A stretch of DNA of 64,000 nucleotides. It comes from Flavobacteriia bacterium. GTDB lineage: Bacteria; Bacteroidota; Bacteroidia; Flavobacteriales_D; Crocinitomicaceae. Shown here piece by piece: positions 38,331 through 47,729 of this stretch. The notes beneath the pieces are model-generated. The model saw only the letters and a list, made by a program, of their open reading frames with translations, had not been told where the DNA came from and did no database searches. The first letter of the stretch is position 1. Every line of letters starts with the position of its first letter. The stretch covers positions 173,974 to 237,973 of the forward strand of contig JACPDW010000006.1 in the NCBI GenBank assembly GCA_016183815.1, written 5' to 3'. The translations under genes and the position numbers were made by a program.

Positions 38331-38864
38331 TTAATACAATAGTACTTCTGTAGCTCCTTTACCATAATCAAGATAGGATGCGTCGAAATATTGATATTTA
38401 TCGTTATTTTTATGTAGGTATATGCGAATTTCATTTTTTAAAACGCCCTCTCCTACTCCGTGAATAATTATCACTTTTTTAATTCCTTTCATTTTTGCCA
38501 AACGTAAAAAATCTTTCATCTTTTTTATTTGAACCAAAAGAATTTCATGAGCAGTCAATGATTTGTAATCCTTCATGATTTGTTCGATGTGTAAATCTAA
38601 TTCCCAATAGTCTTTTTGTTTATTTTTACTGTGAATTATGGAATAAGTTGGAGTATTTTTTTGATTAATATTATCTTTCGAATACGTTATTATTTCATTT
38701 AAAACAATTTCAGAATGAATTTTAACCAACTCATTTACTGGGTATTTCATTTCAAAACCATCTTCATCTCTAATCCAAACTTCTTTAGACGAAAGGATAT
38801 TTAATATGACAGCATTGCCTTTTTGATTTAAGAAACTCACTTTTTCACCAACAGTAAACTTCAT
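38331..38864 (-). CDS. Smr domain protein
   Basis: A 177-residue protein with a C-terminal Smr domain: ELDLHIEQIMKDY, then IKKVIIIHGVGEGVLKNEI and the end SYLDYGKGATEVLLY. Smr domains are nucleases or nucleic-acid binding modules. The N-terminal 50 residues form a small beta-barrel-like domain (FTVGEKVSFLNQKGNAVI) often seen in Bacteroidota Smr proteins. It is shorter than the usual family member because the middle segment is reduced. The terminator of the ompA-like gene lies between the two, so it has its own promoter. Confidence 0.85.
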   Translation of the reverse strand: MKFTVGEKVSFLNQKGNAVILNILSSKEVWIRDEDGFEMKYPVNELVKIHSEIVLNEIITYSKDNINQKNTPTYSIIHSKNKQKDYWELDLHIEQIMKDYKSLTAHEILLVQIKKMKDFLRLAKMKGIKKVIIIHGVGEGVLKNEIRIYLHKNNDKYQYFDASYLDYGKGATEVLLY

Positions 38865-38881
38865 TTCGAAATGTTTTTTAT

Positions 38882-38909
38882 AAAAAAAAGACGCCTAAAA
38901 AGCGTCTTT
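38882..38909 (-). terminator. Rho-independent terminator after the OmpA-like gene
   Basis: Stem AAAGACGC (38887-38894) with GCGTCTTT (38902-38909), loop of seven bases, followed on the minus strand by a run of T. It ends the hemE-ompA transcript and separates it from the Smr gene. Confidence 0.85.
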
Positions 38910-38929
38910 CTAAAGAAAATCAAACCATT

Positions 38930-40150
38930 CTATTCCACTACTTTATAGGAAACCCTTCTAGTTTTAGCTTTTTTAAGATCATCAGAATCGTTAAAAATGA
39001 TTTTTGGATTTACATCACTTACTTCACCAATTTTTTTCACAATTCTCGATGAATTAATTCCTTTATCGTTAAGGTATCTTTCAACCACTTCAACTCTTTT
39101 TAAATCCATATCTTCAAATAGAGGATTTTCACGAGCAATATCTCTTTCATCTTCGTCGTTATAACCAGTAATTTCAATTTTCCAAGAAGGGTTTTTCTTT
39201 AATAGGTCAACGATAATGTCTAAAGAAGACTGTGCATTCGGTTGAAGCATATTTTTCCCTGCAGCAAAATAACTTGTTTGAGCTTCAATCTTTTCTTTAT
39301 CTGTCATATCATCTTTTAACATTATCGCTTCAGCATAAATAGTAGTTGAAACTTCCTTTTCTTCATTAGCTAAACAATCACATTTTTTTCCTTCTTCAAG
39401 AGGAGTAACAGAAACATTATCCACATAATAATAAGCAGAAATAATAGGGGTTCCTTTAAAATCGTTTTTCTTATTACGCTCATATTTTGTTTGGTCGTTA
39501 TTATTAAAATTTCCAATGGTAACATGTTTTTCACCACCATCAGCTTCAAAAGTTCCACATACCTTATCCCAATTATACATGGCATTAAAAATTTTATTGT
39601 CTTTATGCTGTATGTGCGTTTTATCTATAATACTTGTTTTGGCATCAGTACCAAATGGTTTTTTAGAGATATGCATTCCAATACTATTCGATGAATATTT
39701 TGACAATTCAGCCAATGAGATATAAAAACTCACACAATATTTTTGACCCTTTTTTAATGGTGTTTTTAATTTGGCCATTATATATGTTCTAAACATTTTA
39801 TCGCCATAAGAATAATTAACTATTCCAGCATAATTTTCACCTTCTTGAGCTTCTTCTTTACCATAAATATTAATTGGAACAGAAATTTCAGGAACTTTAT
39901 TAGATCCCATAAATAAATCCGCTCTTGCTCCTGTTGGAGAGACCCATCCTGTTGCCAAGTCAATGCCTCCTAATTTTTTTGGTTTACTTACCGTTGCTTC
40001 AAAACTTCCGTTTTCAACTAAATTATCTGTTTCAACTTCAGGTTTTTTGTTAGTTGCATTTTTATCACCTTTTTTTTGAGCCATTAATGGCAAAGTGTAT
40101 AATGTAAGAACTAAAGTTAGACTTACAATAGATTTAGCTTTTGATTTCAT
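38930..40150 (-). CDS. OmpA family outer-membrane protein with N-terminal carbohydrate-module-like domain
   Basis: A 406-residue exported protein. Signal peptide (residues 1-24, ending PLMAQ), a Lys-rich linker, a beta-sandwich domain opening NLVENGSFEATVSKPKKLGG (residues about 45-250), and a C-terminal OmpA/MotB peptidoglycan-binding domain with ITGYNDEDERD and KRVEVVERYLNDKGI. It likely tethers the outer membrane to the cell wall. Its start lies inside the last codons of hemE (17-bp overlap), so the two are coupled despite unrelated function. Confidence 0.87.
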   Translation of the reverse strand: MKSKAKSIVSLTLVLTLYTLPLMAQKKGDKNATNKKPEVETDNLVENGSFEATVSKPKKLGGIDLATGWVSPTGARADLFMGSNKVPEISVPINIYGKEEAQEGENYAGIVNYSYGDKMFRTYIMAKLKTPLKKGQKYCVSFYISLAELSKYSSNSIGMHISKKPFGTDAKTSIIDKTHIQHKDNKIFNAMYNWDKVCGTFEADGGEKHVTIGNFNNNDQTKYERNKKNDFKGTPIISAYYYVDNVSVTPLEEGKKCDCLANEEKEVSTTIYAEAIMLKDDMTDKEKIEAQTSYFAAGKNMLQPNAQSSLDIIVDLLKKNPSWKIEITGYNDEDERDIARENPLFEDMDLKRVEVVERYLNDKGINSSRIVKKIGEVSDVNPKIIFNDSDDLKKAKTRRVSYKVVE

Positions 40151-41171
40151 ATTCTTTAACTGTTTTTATAAAGGTTTTTACTTTTTCTGGATTTGTATCA
40201 GGATATACACCATGACCCAAATTCACAATATGTCTTCGGCTCTTAAACGAGTCTAACATCTTTTTTGTTTCATTTTCAATCATTTTATTTTCAGCATATA
40301 AAACACAAGGATCCAAATTCCCTTGTATAGTTCGACTTTCACCAACAATATTTCTAACCTCTTGAATGTCCATATTCCAATCCAATCCAATTGTGTTGCA
40401 ATTTAATTGTGCAATTTGCTCAATAGAAGAATAAGCACCTTTACAAAATAAAGTTAAGGGAACTTCCTCAATCTCGTCGGCAATTAATTTTAAATACGGT
40501 AAACTAAAAGTAGAATATTGTTCTTTTCCTAAAATTCCTGCCCATGAATCAAAAACTTGTAACATATCAACACCAGCTTTAATTTGACCTTTCAAATACT
40601 GAATGGTAACTTTAGTAATACGACTTAACAATTCATGTGCCAAATCTGGTTGAGTATATAATAATTTTCTTGATTCAGAAAAAGTTTTTGAACCTGAACC
40701 TTCCACCATATAACAAAAAATTGTCCATGGTGCTCCAGAAAAACCTATTAAAGGAACCCTTTTATTTAAGTTTTTTTGAACTAATTTAATTGTATCAAAA
40801 ACATATCCTAAACGATCGTTGATATCAATATTTGCATTAGCAAAAGTTAAATCATCAAATGAACGAATCTTTTTCTCAAACCAAGGACCTGTTTTTTCTA
40901 ACATTTGATAGCTGAGTCCCATAGCTTCAGGAACTACTAAAATATCAGAAAATAAAATGGCAGCATCAACTTCTAAAATTTCAACTGGTTGAATTGTAAC
41001 TTCAGCAGCAAACTCAGGTGTTTCAACAAGCTCTTTAAAACCAGACAATGAAGACCTTACTTTTCTATATTCGGGTAAAATTCTACCCGCTTGACGCATT
41101 AACCAAACTGGATAGCGTTCAATTTTTTCTCCTTTTACAGTTCTAAGAATAATGTCGTTTTGAAAATTCAT
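40134..41171 (-). CDS. hemE: Uroporphyrinogen decarboxylase
   Basis: About 345 residues. Converts uroporphyrinogen III to coproporphyrinogen III. The N-terminal signature PVWLMRQAGRILPEYRKVR contains the catalytic Arg pair; later FSDILVVPEAMG has the key Asp, then GFSGAPWTIFCYMVEG and NLGHGVYPDTNPE near the end. ATG at 41171 is used; a TTG three codons earlier is unlikely. Overlaps the OmpA-like gene. hemB lies at 29.6-30.6 kb. Confidence 0.96.
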   Translation of the reverse strand: MNFQNDIILRTVKGEKIERYPVWLMRQAGRILPEYRKVRSSLSGFKELVETPEFAAEVTIQPVEILEVDAAILFSDILVVPEAMGLSYQMLEKTGPWFEKKIRSFDDLTFANANIDINDRLGYVFDTIKLVQKNLNKRVPLIGFSGAPWTIFCYMVEGSGSKTFSESRKLLYTQPDLAHELLSRITKVTIQYLKGQIKAGVDMLQVFDSWAGILGKEQYSTFSLPYLKLIADEIEEVPLTLFCKGAYSSIEQIAQLNCNTIGLDWNMDIQEVRNIVGESRTIQGNLDPCVLYAENKMIENETKKMLDSFKSRRHIVNLGHGVYPDTNPEKVKTFIKTVKEYEIKS

Positions 41172-41388
41172 GTGGTGCAAAAATAATGATTATCTTAAAT
41201 AAATTATTAATCTTTAAATTTATATTTTGAAAACATGGTATAAATTGAATATTTTTTAAAATGTTTGACGGATTGGATAAAATTCAAATATAATTTTAGT
41301 TCAAAAAAAAAATTTCATTATTACTTTTTAACTCTTTAGTTTACTATATAACTGAACAAAGGGAACTTAAAAGTGTATTTTTGAAAAA

Positions 41389-42039
41389 CTAAACCAATCG
41401 ATGTTTACCTGCTTTTTGAATGGCTTCCACTTTATTGTGGACTTGAAGTTTCTGATAAATATTTTCAATGTGTTTTCTGACAGTGGAGGGAGAAATAAAT
41501 AGTCTTTCAGCGATATTTTTATAATCAAAACCTTTGCTGAGTAAAGTTAAAACTTCTGTTTCTCTGATACTTAAATCAAATTTTTCTATTGAGATTTCTT
41601 CCTTTTCTTCGATTGGATTTCTTAGCAATTTTAATGCTTTTAGAGCAATACCAGCAGACATTGGAGCTCCACCATTCATAATTTCAATAATACTTTCAAA
41701 TAAAATCTTTGGATTTTCATCTTTTAAAATATATCCATTTGCACCTGCTTGGATAGAATGAAAAATATGTACTTCATCATCTAAAACGGTTAACATTATA
41801 ATTTTTATATGAGGGAATTTTTCAGAAATTATTTTACACGCTTCAATTCCATTCATTACAGGCATTTGAATGTCTAATAATACAACATCAATATTACTGT
41901 CTTTTTCTAATTTATCTAAAAAATCTTGCCCATTTATTCCTCTAAACTTGAATTTTAAATCTTCAGGAAAAAAAGATAACTTTTCAATTATACTTGTTGC
42001 TAAAAGAGAATTATCTTCAGCTAATGCAATTTTAATCAT
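41389..42039 (-). CDS. LuxR/NarL-type response regulator (orphan)
   Basis: A 216-residue two-domain regulator. Receiver domain with acidic pocket Glu8-Asp9, phosphorylation site Asp56 (VVLLDIQMPVMNG), Thr84 and Lys106. C-terminal LuxR helix-turn-helix: LSIRETEVLTLLSKGFDYKN then STVRKHIENIYQKL. All key residues are present, so it is likely phosphorylated. There is no histidine kinase next to it; the partner must be elsewhere. Target genes unknown. Confidence 0.9.
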   Translation of the reverse strand: MIKIALAEDNSLLATSIIEKLSFFPEDLKFKFRGINGQDFLDKLEKDSNIDVVLLDIQMPVMNGIEACKIISEKFPHIKIIMLTVLDDEVHIFHSIQAGANGYILKDENPKILFESIIEIMNGGAPMSAGIALKALKLLRNPIEEKEEISIEKFDLSIRETEVLTLLSKGFDYKNIAERLFISPSTVRKHIENIYQKLQVHNKVEAIQKAGKHRLV

Positions 42040-42199
42040 AAAAAATATTTTTAAACAAAGTTACAAGTTTTACTTAATGTATAAAATACGCCATTTAGCT
42101 AATTTGACAAATAAAGTTTTTTTTGTGCTAAATGCTTGTTTTTTTGTCTGATTTTCAATTTTTTATTTTAGCTTTTAAAATGAAAATGTAAAAACAACT

Positions 42200-42838
42200 T
42201 TACTCAATATCCAAATTAAATATTTGTTTCAAGAACAATAAATTTGCATTTTTTTTGGACAATTCTTCAAAAAGTTCTCTAGAATTAAGTTTTCTGTTTC
42301 TCTGTGAATCTTCACTTAGTAAGTTGAAATGTAAATTTAAAAGGTCGTTCTCTAATAATATTTTTAAATTATTTTCAATTTCTTTATGATGATTTTTAAT
42401 TAGTTCAAAATGTGCTTTTTCCTCTATATTGTAATAAATTTCTGAAACATCTTTTAAATAAGGATCTGTTTTATTTAATATATTAAAAAATGCTTCATGG
42501 CCTTCATCTTTTAACTGTTGAATATATTTTTTCCAATTTAGAATTAATAGGTCTTTTGAAATCTCTTTTTTATTTTTATAAATTATTTCTTTAGGAACTT
42601 TTTTTTCTTGTTCAATTTGTTTTAACGAATCGTTTACGTTCAATAGATAATTGACATTGTTTCCTGTAGGTGTTGATGATTTTTCTCTAACTTTTAAAAC
42701 AACACTTAAACTTTCGTTTGAATCAACTTTTTTATTTTGTTCGTAAGTGGCTTTTATTACTTGTCCTGGAAAAGATAGAATTTTAATTCTTGACCTCAGT
42801 CTTTTTTTTTTTCGTTTTGTTCTTCTTTTAAAGAACAC
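42200..42838 (-). CDS. dnaX: tau-specific C-terminal reading frame of dnaX (reached by -1 frameshift)
   Basis: This frame has no convincing start of its own: its first codons are the last codons of the gamma frame read in another register. It overlaps the gamma frame at the A11 run. After a -1 slip the protein continues KKKRLRSRIKIL and then about 195 residues rich in Lys, Glu, Asn and Leu, with the flavobacterial tau-like segment KISKDL-like LLILNWKKYIQQL and a helical tail to ...IFNLDIE. This should bind the polymerase alpha subunit and helicase. The full slipped product would be 571 residues, a normal DnaX size. If the frameshift is a sequencing error, then this and the gamma frame are simply one gene. 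Confidence 0.75.
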   Translation of the reverse strand: MFFKRRTKRKKKRLRSRIKILSFPGQVIKATYEQNKKVDSNESLSVVLKVREKSSTPTGNNVNYLLNVNDSLKQIEQEKKVPKEIIYKNKKEISKDLLILNWKKYIQQLKDEGHEAFFNILNKTDPYLKDVSEIYYNIEEKAHFELIKNHHKEIENNLKILLENDLLNLHFNLLSEDSQRNRKLNSRELFEELSKKNANLLFLKQIFNLDIE

Positions 42839-43914
42839 AATTGCATAAGGGCTAATTCAACTAATAATCTTTGATTTTTTGATTGTTTATAATCGAGATC
42901 TGCTTTATTTAATATGGAAATGGATTCTTGAATTTCAAAAGGATAAAAATTTTCTGCTTGTTGACTATATTTATTTTGAACTGTTTCAACAACTTCAAGT
43001 AGTGCAACACTTCTTTTATCCTTACAAAGGAGTAAATTTCTGTAATGTTCAGCTAAACCAACTAAAAACAAATGAGCATCAAATCCATTTTGAATTATAT
43101 CATTTAATATGATTAAAGAAGCAGGAATATCATTTTTTAATACAGATTCTACCACTTTAAAATAATATTCATAATCTAAAATATTAAGATTGTCAATTAC
43201 TGCTTTATAGGTTATTTGATTACCACAAAAAGTAACAATTTGATCAAAGATGGACAATGCATCTCTCAAAGCACCATCGGCTTTTTGAGCAATTAAATGC
43301 AGTGCTTCAGGATCCGAATCTATCCCTTCTTTACTAGAAATATATGCTAAATGAGTGGAAATGTCTTTGACTTGTATGCGAGAAAAATCAAAAATCTGAC
43401 AACGAGATAATATGGTTGGTATGATTTTATGCTTTTCTGTAGTCGCTAAAATAAAAATAGCGTGGGCAGGTGGTTCTTCTAGAGTTTTAAGAAAAGCATT
43501 AAAAGCTTGAGAAGAAAGCATGTGCACCTCATCGATTATATATACCTTATGTGTTCCCAATTGAGGTGAAATACGAACCTGATCTATTAAATTCCTTATA
43601 TCATCAACTGAATTGTTTGAAGCGGCATCTAACTCATAAACGTTAAGTGAAGCACCCTCATTAAAGGATTTGCAACTATCACATTGATCACACGCTTCAA
43701 TTTGCTCTGTCAAATTAAAACAATTGATTGTTTTAGCTAAAATTCTAGCTGTAGTCGTTTTTCCAACACCTCTTGAACCGCAAAATAAAAAAGCTTGTGC
43801 GAGGTGTTTTTGTTTGATTGCATTTTTAAGAGTCGTAGTAATGCTATGTTGACCAACAACAGTATCAAAAGTTTGTGGACGATATTTCCTAGCAGATACG
43901 ATATAATCACTCAT
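42796..43914 (-). CDS. dnaX: DNA polymerase III clamp-loader subunit gamma (DnaX short form)
   Basis: A 372-residue AAA+ clamp loader. Walker A GSRGVGKT (residues 46-53), zinc cysteines 65, 75, 78 and 81, Walker B VYIIDEVHML, SRC motif (TILSRCQIFDF) and the complete collar domain III (to about residue 365). It stops at TGA one codon after eleven uninterrupted A residues (complement of 42802-42812). The stop falls exactly at the domain III/IV border, as for E. coli gamma, so the short product should be a working loader that lacks the polymerase-binding part. The longer tau form is predicted by a -1 slip. No partner gene is adjacent. Confidence 0.93.
   Translation of the reverse strand: MSDYIVSARKYRPQTFDTVVGQHSITTTLKNAIKQKHLAQAFLFCGSRGVGKTTTARILAKTINCFNLTEQIEACDQCDSCKSFNEGASLNVYELDAASNNSVDDIRNLIDQVRISPQLGTHKVYIIDEVHMLSSQAFNAFLKTLEEPPAHAIFILATTEKHKIIPTILSRCQIFDFSRIQVKDISTHLAYISSKEGIDSDPEALHLIAQKADGALRDALSIFDQIVTFCGNQITYKAVIDNLNILDYEYYFKVVESVLKNDIPASLIILNDIIQNGFDAHLFLVGLAEHYRNLLLCKDKRSVALLEVVETVQNKYSQQAENFYPFEIQESISILNKADLDYKQSKNQRLLVELALMQLCSLKEEQNEKKKD
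42802..42812 (-). other. dnaX: A11 slippery run in dnaX (candidate programmed -1 frameshift or transcription slippage site)
   Basis: Eleven consecutive T on the plus strand (A11 in the mRNA), read GAA AAA AAA AAA GAC TGA in the gamma frame. A -1 shift gives AAA AGA CTG AGG and continues for about 200 codons. The arrangement (long A run, stop one codon later, shift at the domain border) resembles the slippage site of Thermus dnaX and the A AAA AAG site of E. coli. A weak hairpin AGAAT/ATTCT follows closely on the minus strand. No strong pseudoknot or Shine-Dalgarno stimulator is seen. Confidence 0.72.
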
Positions 43915-44078
43915 GTTACAAAATTAATAAGTTATCGGATAATGTCAACATTTGTTAATAACTTTGCAACAAATTACCTCTTCATTTATTATCCAGTTTT
44001 ATTATAAAGTTTTTGTTAAATTAAGAGGTTTTCCGAAAATTAATAATAAAATTAAACAATTAATTAAATAATTTTGAT

Positions 44079-44086
44079 TAAATTTG
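44079..44086 (+). promoter_or_regulatory. -7 box of the rpsO promoter
   Basis: TAAATTTG, perfect match to TAnnTTTG, followed by a leader of about 50 bases before rpsO. No good TTTG was found at the -33 position, so confidence is limited. Confidence 0.4.
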
Positions 44087-44142
44087 CATCGTTTTCCGAA
44101 AAGTTTGGAGAATTACATAATAAACATTGAATTAATTTTTGC

Positions 44143-44412
44143 ATGTATTTAGCACCAGAAAAAAAGAAAGAAATCTTCGCAAAATACGGAGGTTCTGAAA
44201 CTAACACCGGTTCATCTGAAGGTAAAATTGCCTTATTTTCGTACCGAATTAGTCATTTAACAGAGCATTTGAAAAAAAATCGTCACGATTACAATACACA
44301 ACGTGCTCTTCAATTGTTGGTTGGTAAAAGAAGAAGTTTATTGGATTATTTAAAATTCAAAGACATCTCCCGTTACCGAGCTATTGTAAAAGAATTAGGA
44401 TTACGTCGATAA
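44143..44412 (+). CDS. rpsO: 30S ribosomal protein S15
   Basis: An 89-residue protein binding the central domain of 16S rRNA. Typical features: EIFAKYGGSETNTGSSEGK, RISHLTEHLKKNRHDYNTQ and LLVGKRRSLLDYLK. It precedes pnp, the conserved rpsO-pnp order, with a terminator hairpin between that probably sets the ratio of the two transcripts. Confidence 0.98.
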   Translation: MYLAPEKKKEIFAKYGGSETNTGSSEGKIALFSYRISHLTEHLKKNRHDYNTQRALQLLVGKRRSLLDYLKFKDISRYRAIVKELGLRR

Positions 44413-44444
44413 TATTGACTTTTCAGTAATTTTTGTAACAAAAA

Positions 44445-44480
44445 AGAGGCAATTGAAATATTCAGTTGCCTTTCTTTTTT
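44445..44480 (+). terminator. Intercistronic terminator between rpsO and pnp
   Basis: AGGCAATTGAA (44447-44457) pairs with TTCAGTTGCCT (44461-44471): 11 pairs with one T-G, three-base loop, followed by TTCTTTTTT. Probably attenuates readthrough into pnp, and the stem may also be a processing target. Confidence 0.8.
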
Positions 44481-44505
44481 AATAATTTGTAAATAATAAA
44501 TAAAT

Positions 44506-46650
44506 ATGAATATAGGAACAAAAATGTCCATCATTACAGGGGGAAAAGAAATCTCCATCGAGACAGGAAAATTGGCTAAACAAGCTGATGGCTCTGTAGT
44601 GTTACAAATGGGCAACACCGTATTGTTAGCTACCGTTGTGGCTGCAATCGATGCAAAAGATGGAGTAGATTTTTTACCTCTTACCGTTGATTACAGAGAA
44701 AAATATGCCGCTGCTGGACGTTTTCCAGGTGGCTTTTTAAGAAGAGAAGCAAGACCTTCTGACACAGAAGTACTCATTATGCGATTAGTTGATAGAGCAA
44801 TAAGACCTTTATTTCCCGATGATTATCATGCGGAAGTTCAAGTAATGATTCAATTATTAGCTTACGATGGCGTTCATTTACCAGATGCATTATGTGGTTT
44901 AGCTGCATCAAGTGCAATTGCTGTTTCAAATATACCCTTCAATGGTCCAATGTCTGAAGTTAGAATTGGTAGAGTTGACGGAAAATTAATTGTGAATCCA
45001 ACTTTAGCTGAATTACAAATGTCTGATATAGATATAATGATAGCAGGAAGTGCGAAGGATATAGTAATGCTTGAAGGGGAAATGAAAGAAATTTCTGAAG
45101 AAGAAATGATAGAAGCCATCAAGTTAGCACACGATGAAATTAAAAAACAATGTCAATTTCAATTGGATTTAGCGGCTAAAATCCCAACATCCTATCCTAA
45201 AAGAACTTATCAGCATGAAAAACACAATGATGAATTGAAAGCTAAAGTGTATGCTGAATGTATGGATAAATGTAAAGAAGTCGCTCGTATGGAGCTATCT
45301 TCAAAAGCAAAAAGAAGTGAATTGTTTGACGCTATCAAAGAAGAATTTAAAGCTCAATACAACGAAGAAGAATTAAAAGAATTCACTTCATTTATCTCAA
45401 CTTATTTTTCAGAAGTGAAGAAAAAAGCAGTAAGGCATGTGATGTTACATGAAAGCAAAAGATTAGATGGTAGAAAATTTGATGAAATTCGTCCAATTTG
45501 GAGTGAAGTCAACTATTTACCAATGGTTCATGGATCTGCAGTTTTCACAAGAGGTGAAACACAATCTTTAACTACATTAACATTAGGTGGGAAACTAGAT
45601 GAACAATTGATTGATGGTGCAACATTTCAAGGAACTGAAAAATTTTTATTACATTATAATTTCCCTCCTTTTTCTACAGGTGAGGCGAAACCATTAAGAG
45701 GAACATCAAGAAGAGAAGTAGGACACGGTAATTTGGCATTGCGTGCATTAAAACCTGTTTTACCAAAAGACTTTCCTTATACTATTCGTTTGGTTTCTGA
45801 TATTTTAGAATCTAATGGATCTTCCTCAATGGCAACCGTTTGTGCAGGTACATTAGCTTTAATGGATGGAGGAGTTCCAATTCATGCACCTGTTTCTGGG
45901 ATTGCAATGGGTTTAGTAGCAGATGAAGGTAAATTTGCAATATTATCCGATATTTTAGGTGATGAAGACCATTTAGGAGATATGGATTTTAAAGTTACAG
46001 GTACTAGTAAAGGGATTACCGCTTGTCAAATGGACATCAAAGTAGATGGTTTGCCTTACGAGGTATTGAATCAAGCACTTAATCAAGCAAAAGAAGGCAG
46101 ATTACATATCTTAAATAAGATTACTGAAACCCTTTCTGCACCTAACACTGAGATGAAGCCTCAAACTCCAAGAATTGAAGCTATTACCGTACCTAATGAT
46201 ACAATAGGTGCAATTATAGGTCCAGGTGGAAAAATTATTCAAGCCCTACAAAAAGAAACAGGGACTACCATCAATATTGAGGAGTTACCTAGTGGAGAGG
46301 GTTATGTTCAAATTCTGTCTAAAAACGCTGACTCTATGCTTGAAGCTGTGACAAGAGTTAGAAATATTGCTTTTCCTCGTTTAGTTGAAGAGGGTGAAAT
46401 TTACGAAGGTAAAATTAAATCGTTACAAGCTTATGGTTGTTTTGTAGAAATTATACCAGGAACTGATGGTTTAATTCATATTTCCGAATTTTCGTGGGAC
46501 AAAATCGCTAAGATGGAAGATGTATGTAAAGAAGGAGATATTGTTCAATTTAAAGTGGTTAGTAAAGATCCTAAGACACGCAAATGGAAATTGTCTAGAA
46601 AAGTTCTTTTACCAAAACCAGAAAGAAAAGAAGAAACTTCAGCACAGTAG
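44506..46650 (+). CDS. pnp: Polynucleotide phosphorylase
   Basis: A 714-residue 3'-5' phosphorolytic exoribonuclease. First RNase PH domain with [21 protein letters not shown], all-alpha linker (about 230-310), second RNase PH domain with [19 protein letters not shown] and the active-site region [22 protein letters not shown] domain ([16 protein letters not shown] near 567) and S1 domain (VGCF-like [18 protein letters not shown]). Normal length and domain order. Follows rpsO. Confidence 0.98.
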   Translation: MNIGTKMSIITGGKEISIETGKLAKQADGSVVLQMGNTVLLATVVAAIDAKDGVDFLPLTVDYREKYAAAGRFPGGFLRREARPSDTEVLIMRLVDRAIRPLFPDDYHAEVQVMIQLLAYDGVHLPDALCGLAASSAIAVSNIPFNGPMSEVRIGRVDGKLIVNPTLAELQMSDIDIMIAGSAKDIVMLEGEMKEISEEEMIEAIKLAHDEIKKQCQFQLDLAAKIPTSYPKRTYQHEKHNDELKAKVYAECMDKCKEVARMELSSKAKRSELFDAIKEEFKAQYNEEELKEFTSFISTYFSEVKKKAVRHVMLHESKRLDGRKFDEIRPIWSEVNYLPMVHGSAVFTRGETQSLTTLTLGGKLDEQLIDGATFQGTEKFLLHYNFPPFSTGEAKPLRGTSRREVGHGNLALRALKPVLPKDFPYTIRLVSDILESNGSSSMATVCAGTLALMDGGVPIHAPVSGIAMGLVADEGKFAILSDILGDEDHLGDMDFKVTGTSKGITACQMDIKVDGLPYEVLNQALNQAKEGRLHILNKITETLSAPNTEMKPQTPRIEAITVPNDTIGAIIGPGGKIIQALQKETGTTINIEELPSGEGYVQILSKNADSMLEAVTRVRNIAFPRLVEEGEIYEGKIKSLQAYGCFVEIIPGTDGLIHISEFSWDKIAKMEDVCKEGDIVQFKVVSKDPKTRKWKLSRKVLLPKPERKEETSAQ

Positions 46651-46671
46651 AAAACTATTTCAAAAATATAT

Positions 46672-46717
46672 AAATCCCGATATTGATTGATGTTAATATC
46701 GGGATTTTATTTTTGTT
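46672..46717 (+). terminator. Rho-independent terminator of pnp
   Basis: A 13-pair perfect stem, AAATCCCGATATT (46672-46684) with AATATCGGGATTT (46695-46707), loop of ten bases, followed by TATTTTTG and TTTTTT. The CCCGAT / ATCGGG core also occurs in the rplS terminator. Confidence 0.9.
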
Positions 46718-46759
46718 TTTTTAATAAATATTGGTATTATTAAAAATTATTCTGCAAAA

Positions 46760-47707
46760 ATGAAAGAAAAATACGTAAGGTTAAATAAATTTATTAGTGA
46801 AGGTGGAATTTGCTCTAGAAGAGAAGCCGATCGTTTTATTGAACAAGGAAATGTAATAATAAATGGTAAAAAAGCAATAATTGGAACTCTAGTTAAATCA
46901 GGTGACATAGTAAAAGTAAATGGAATTGAACTTGAACCTAAAAAAGACGAAAATTTAATTTTTATTGCATTAAATAAACCAAAAGGAATAACATCAACTA
47001 CTGAAGAAGGGGTAAAAGATAATATAGTGCAATTTGTAAATCACAGTTCAAGAATTTTTCCTATTGGGAGATTAGACAAAGATTCACAAGGATTAATTTT
47101 TTTAACGAACGATGGTGATGTAGTAAATAAAATATTGAGAGCTGGGAATAATCATGAGAAAGAATATCTCGTTACTGTTGATAAACCTCTTTCAGACCAG
47201 CATCTACTAGCTATATCAAAAGGAGTACCAATGTTAGGTGTAGTTACAAAAAAGTGTAAGATTTCAAAAGAAACAAATACCATTTTCAAAATAACACTTA
47301 TTCAAGGATTAAATCGACAAATTCGAAGAATGTGTGAACATTTTGGTTACAATGTATTAAAACTTGAGCGTATTAGAATTATGAATATCGAGTTAAAAGG
47401 ATTACCTCTTGGAGAATGGAGAGATTTAAATTCAGATGAGCTAGAAATTCTTTCAAAAATGTTAGAACATTCCAATTCAAACGATAAAAAAAACATAAAT
47501 ACCCATTCTAAAAAAGGAAAAACAAAAGTTAATACAGAAAAATCAAAATTAGGATTAAACAACGCTACAAATAACAAACAAATAAAAGGAAAACCTAAAG
47601 TCAAATTATTGAGTAAAGACGTTGGAAATAATCCCGATAAAAGAAAAAAATCTACAAAAAAAAATACTTCAAATAGAATGACTTTTAAATCAAAAGGAAG
47701 AAAATAG
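46760..47707 (+). CDS. 23S rRNA pseudouridine synthase, RluF/RluB type, with basic C-terminal tail
   Basis: A 315-residue protein. N-terminal S4 domain ([21 protein letters not shown]), then the RsuA/RluB/E/F catalytic domain with the active aspartate in [19 protein letters not shown] and [17 protein letters not shown]. Family proteins end near residue 240. Here about 75 extra residues follow, almost all Lys, Asn, Ser and Thr, a low-complexity basic tail likely to bind RNA. The Q-I-R-R-M pattern favours the RluF group, so uridine 2604 or an equivalent in 23S rRNA is the likely site. Confidence 0.86.
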   Translation: MKEKYVRLNKFISEGGICSRREADRFIEQGNVIINGKKAIIGTLVKSGDIVKVNGIELEPKKDENLIFIALNKPKGITSTTEEGVKDNIVQFVNHSSRIFPIGRLDKDSQGLIFLTNDGDVVNKILRAGNNHEKEYLVTVDKPLSDQHLLAISKGVPMLGVVTKKCKISKETNTIFKITLIQGLNRQIRRMCEHFGYNVLKLERIRIMNIELKGLPLGEWRDLNSDELEILSKMLEHSNSNDKKNINTHSKKGKTKVNTEKSKLGLNNATNNKQIKGKPKVKLLSKDVGNNPDKRKKSTKKNTSNRMTFKSKGRK

Positions 47708-47729
47708 TCAATTAAAAGAAAAAAAAAGA

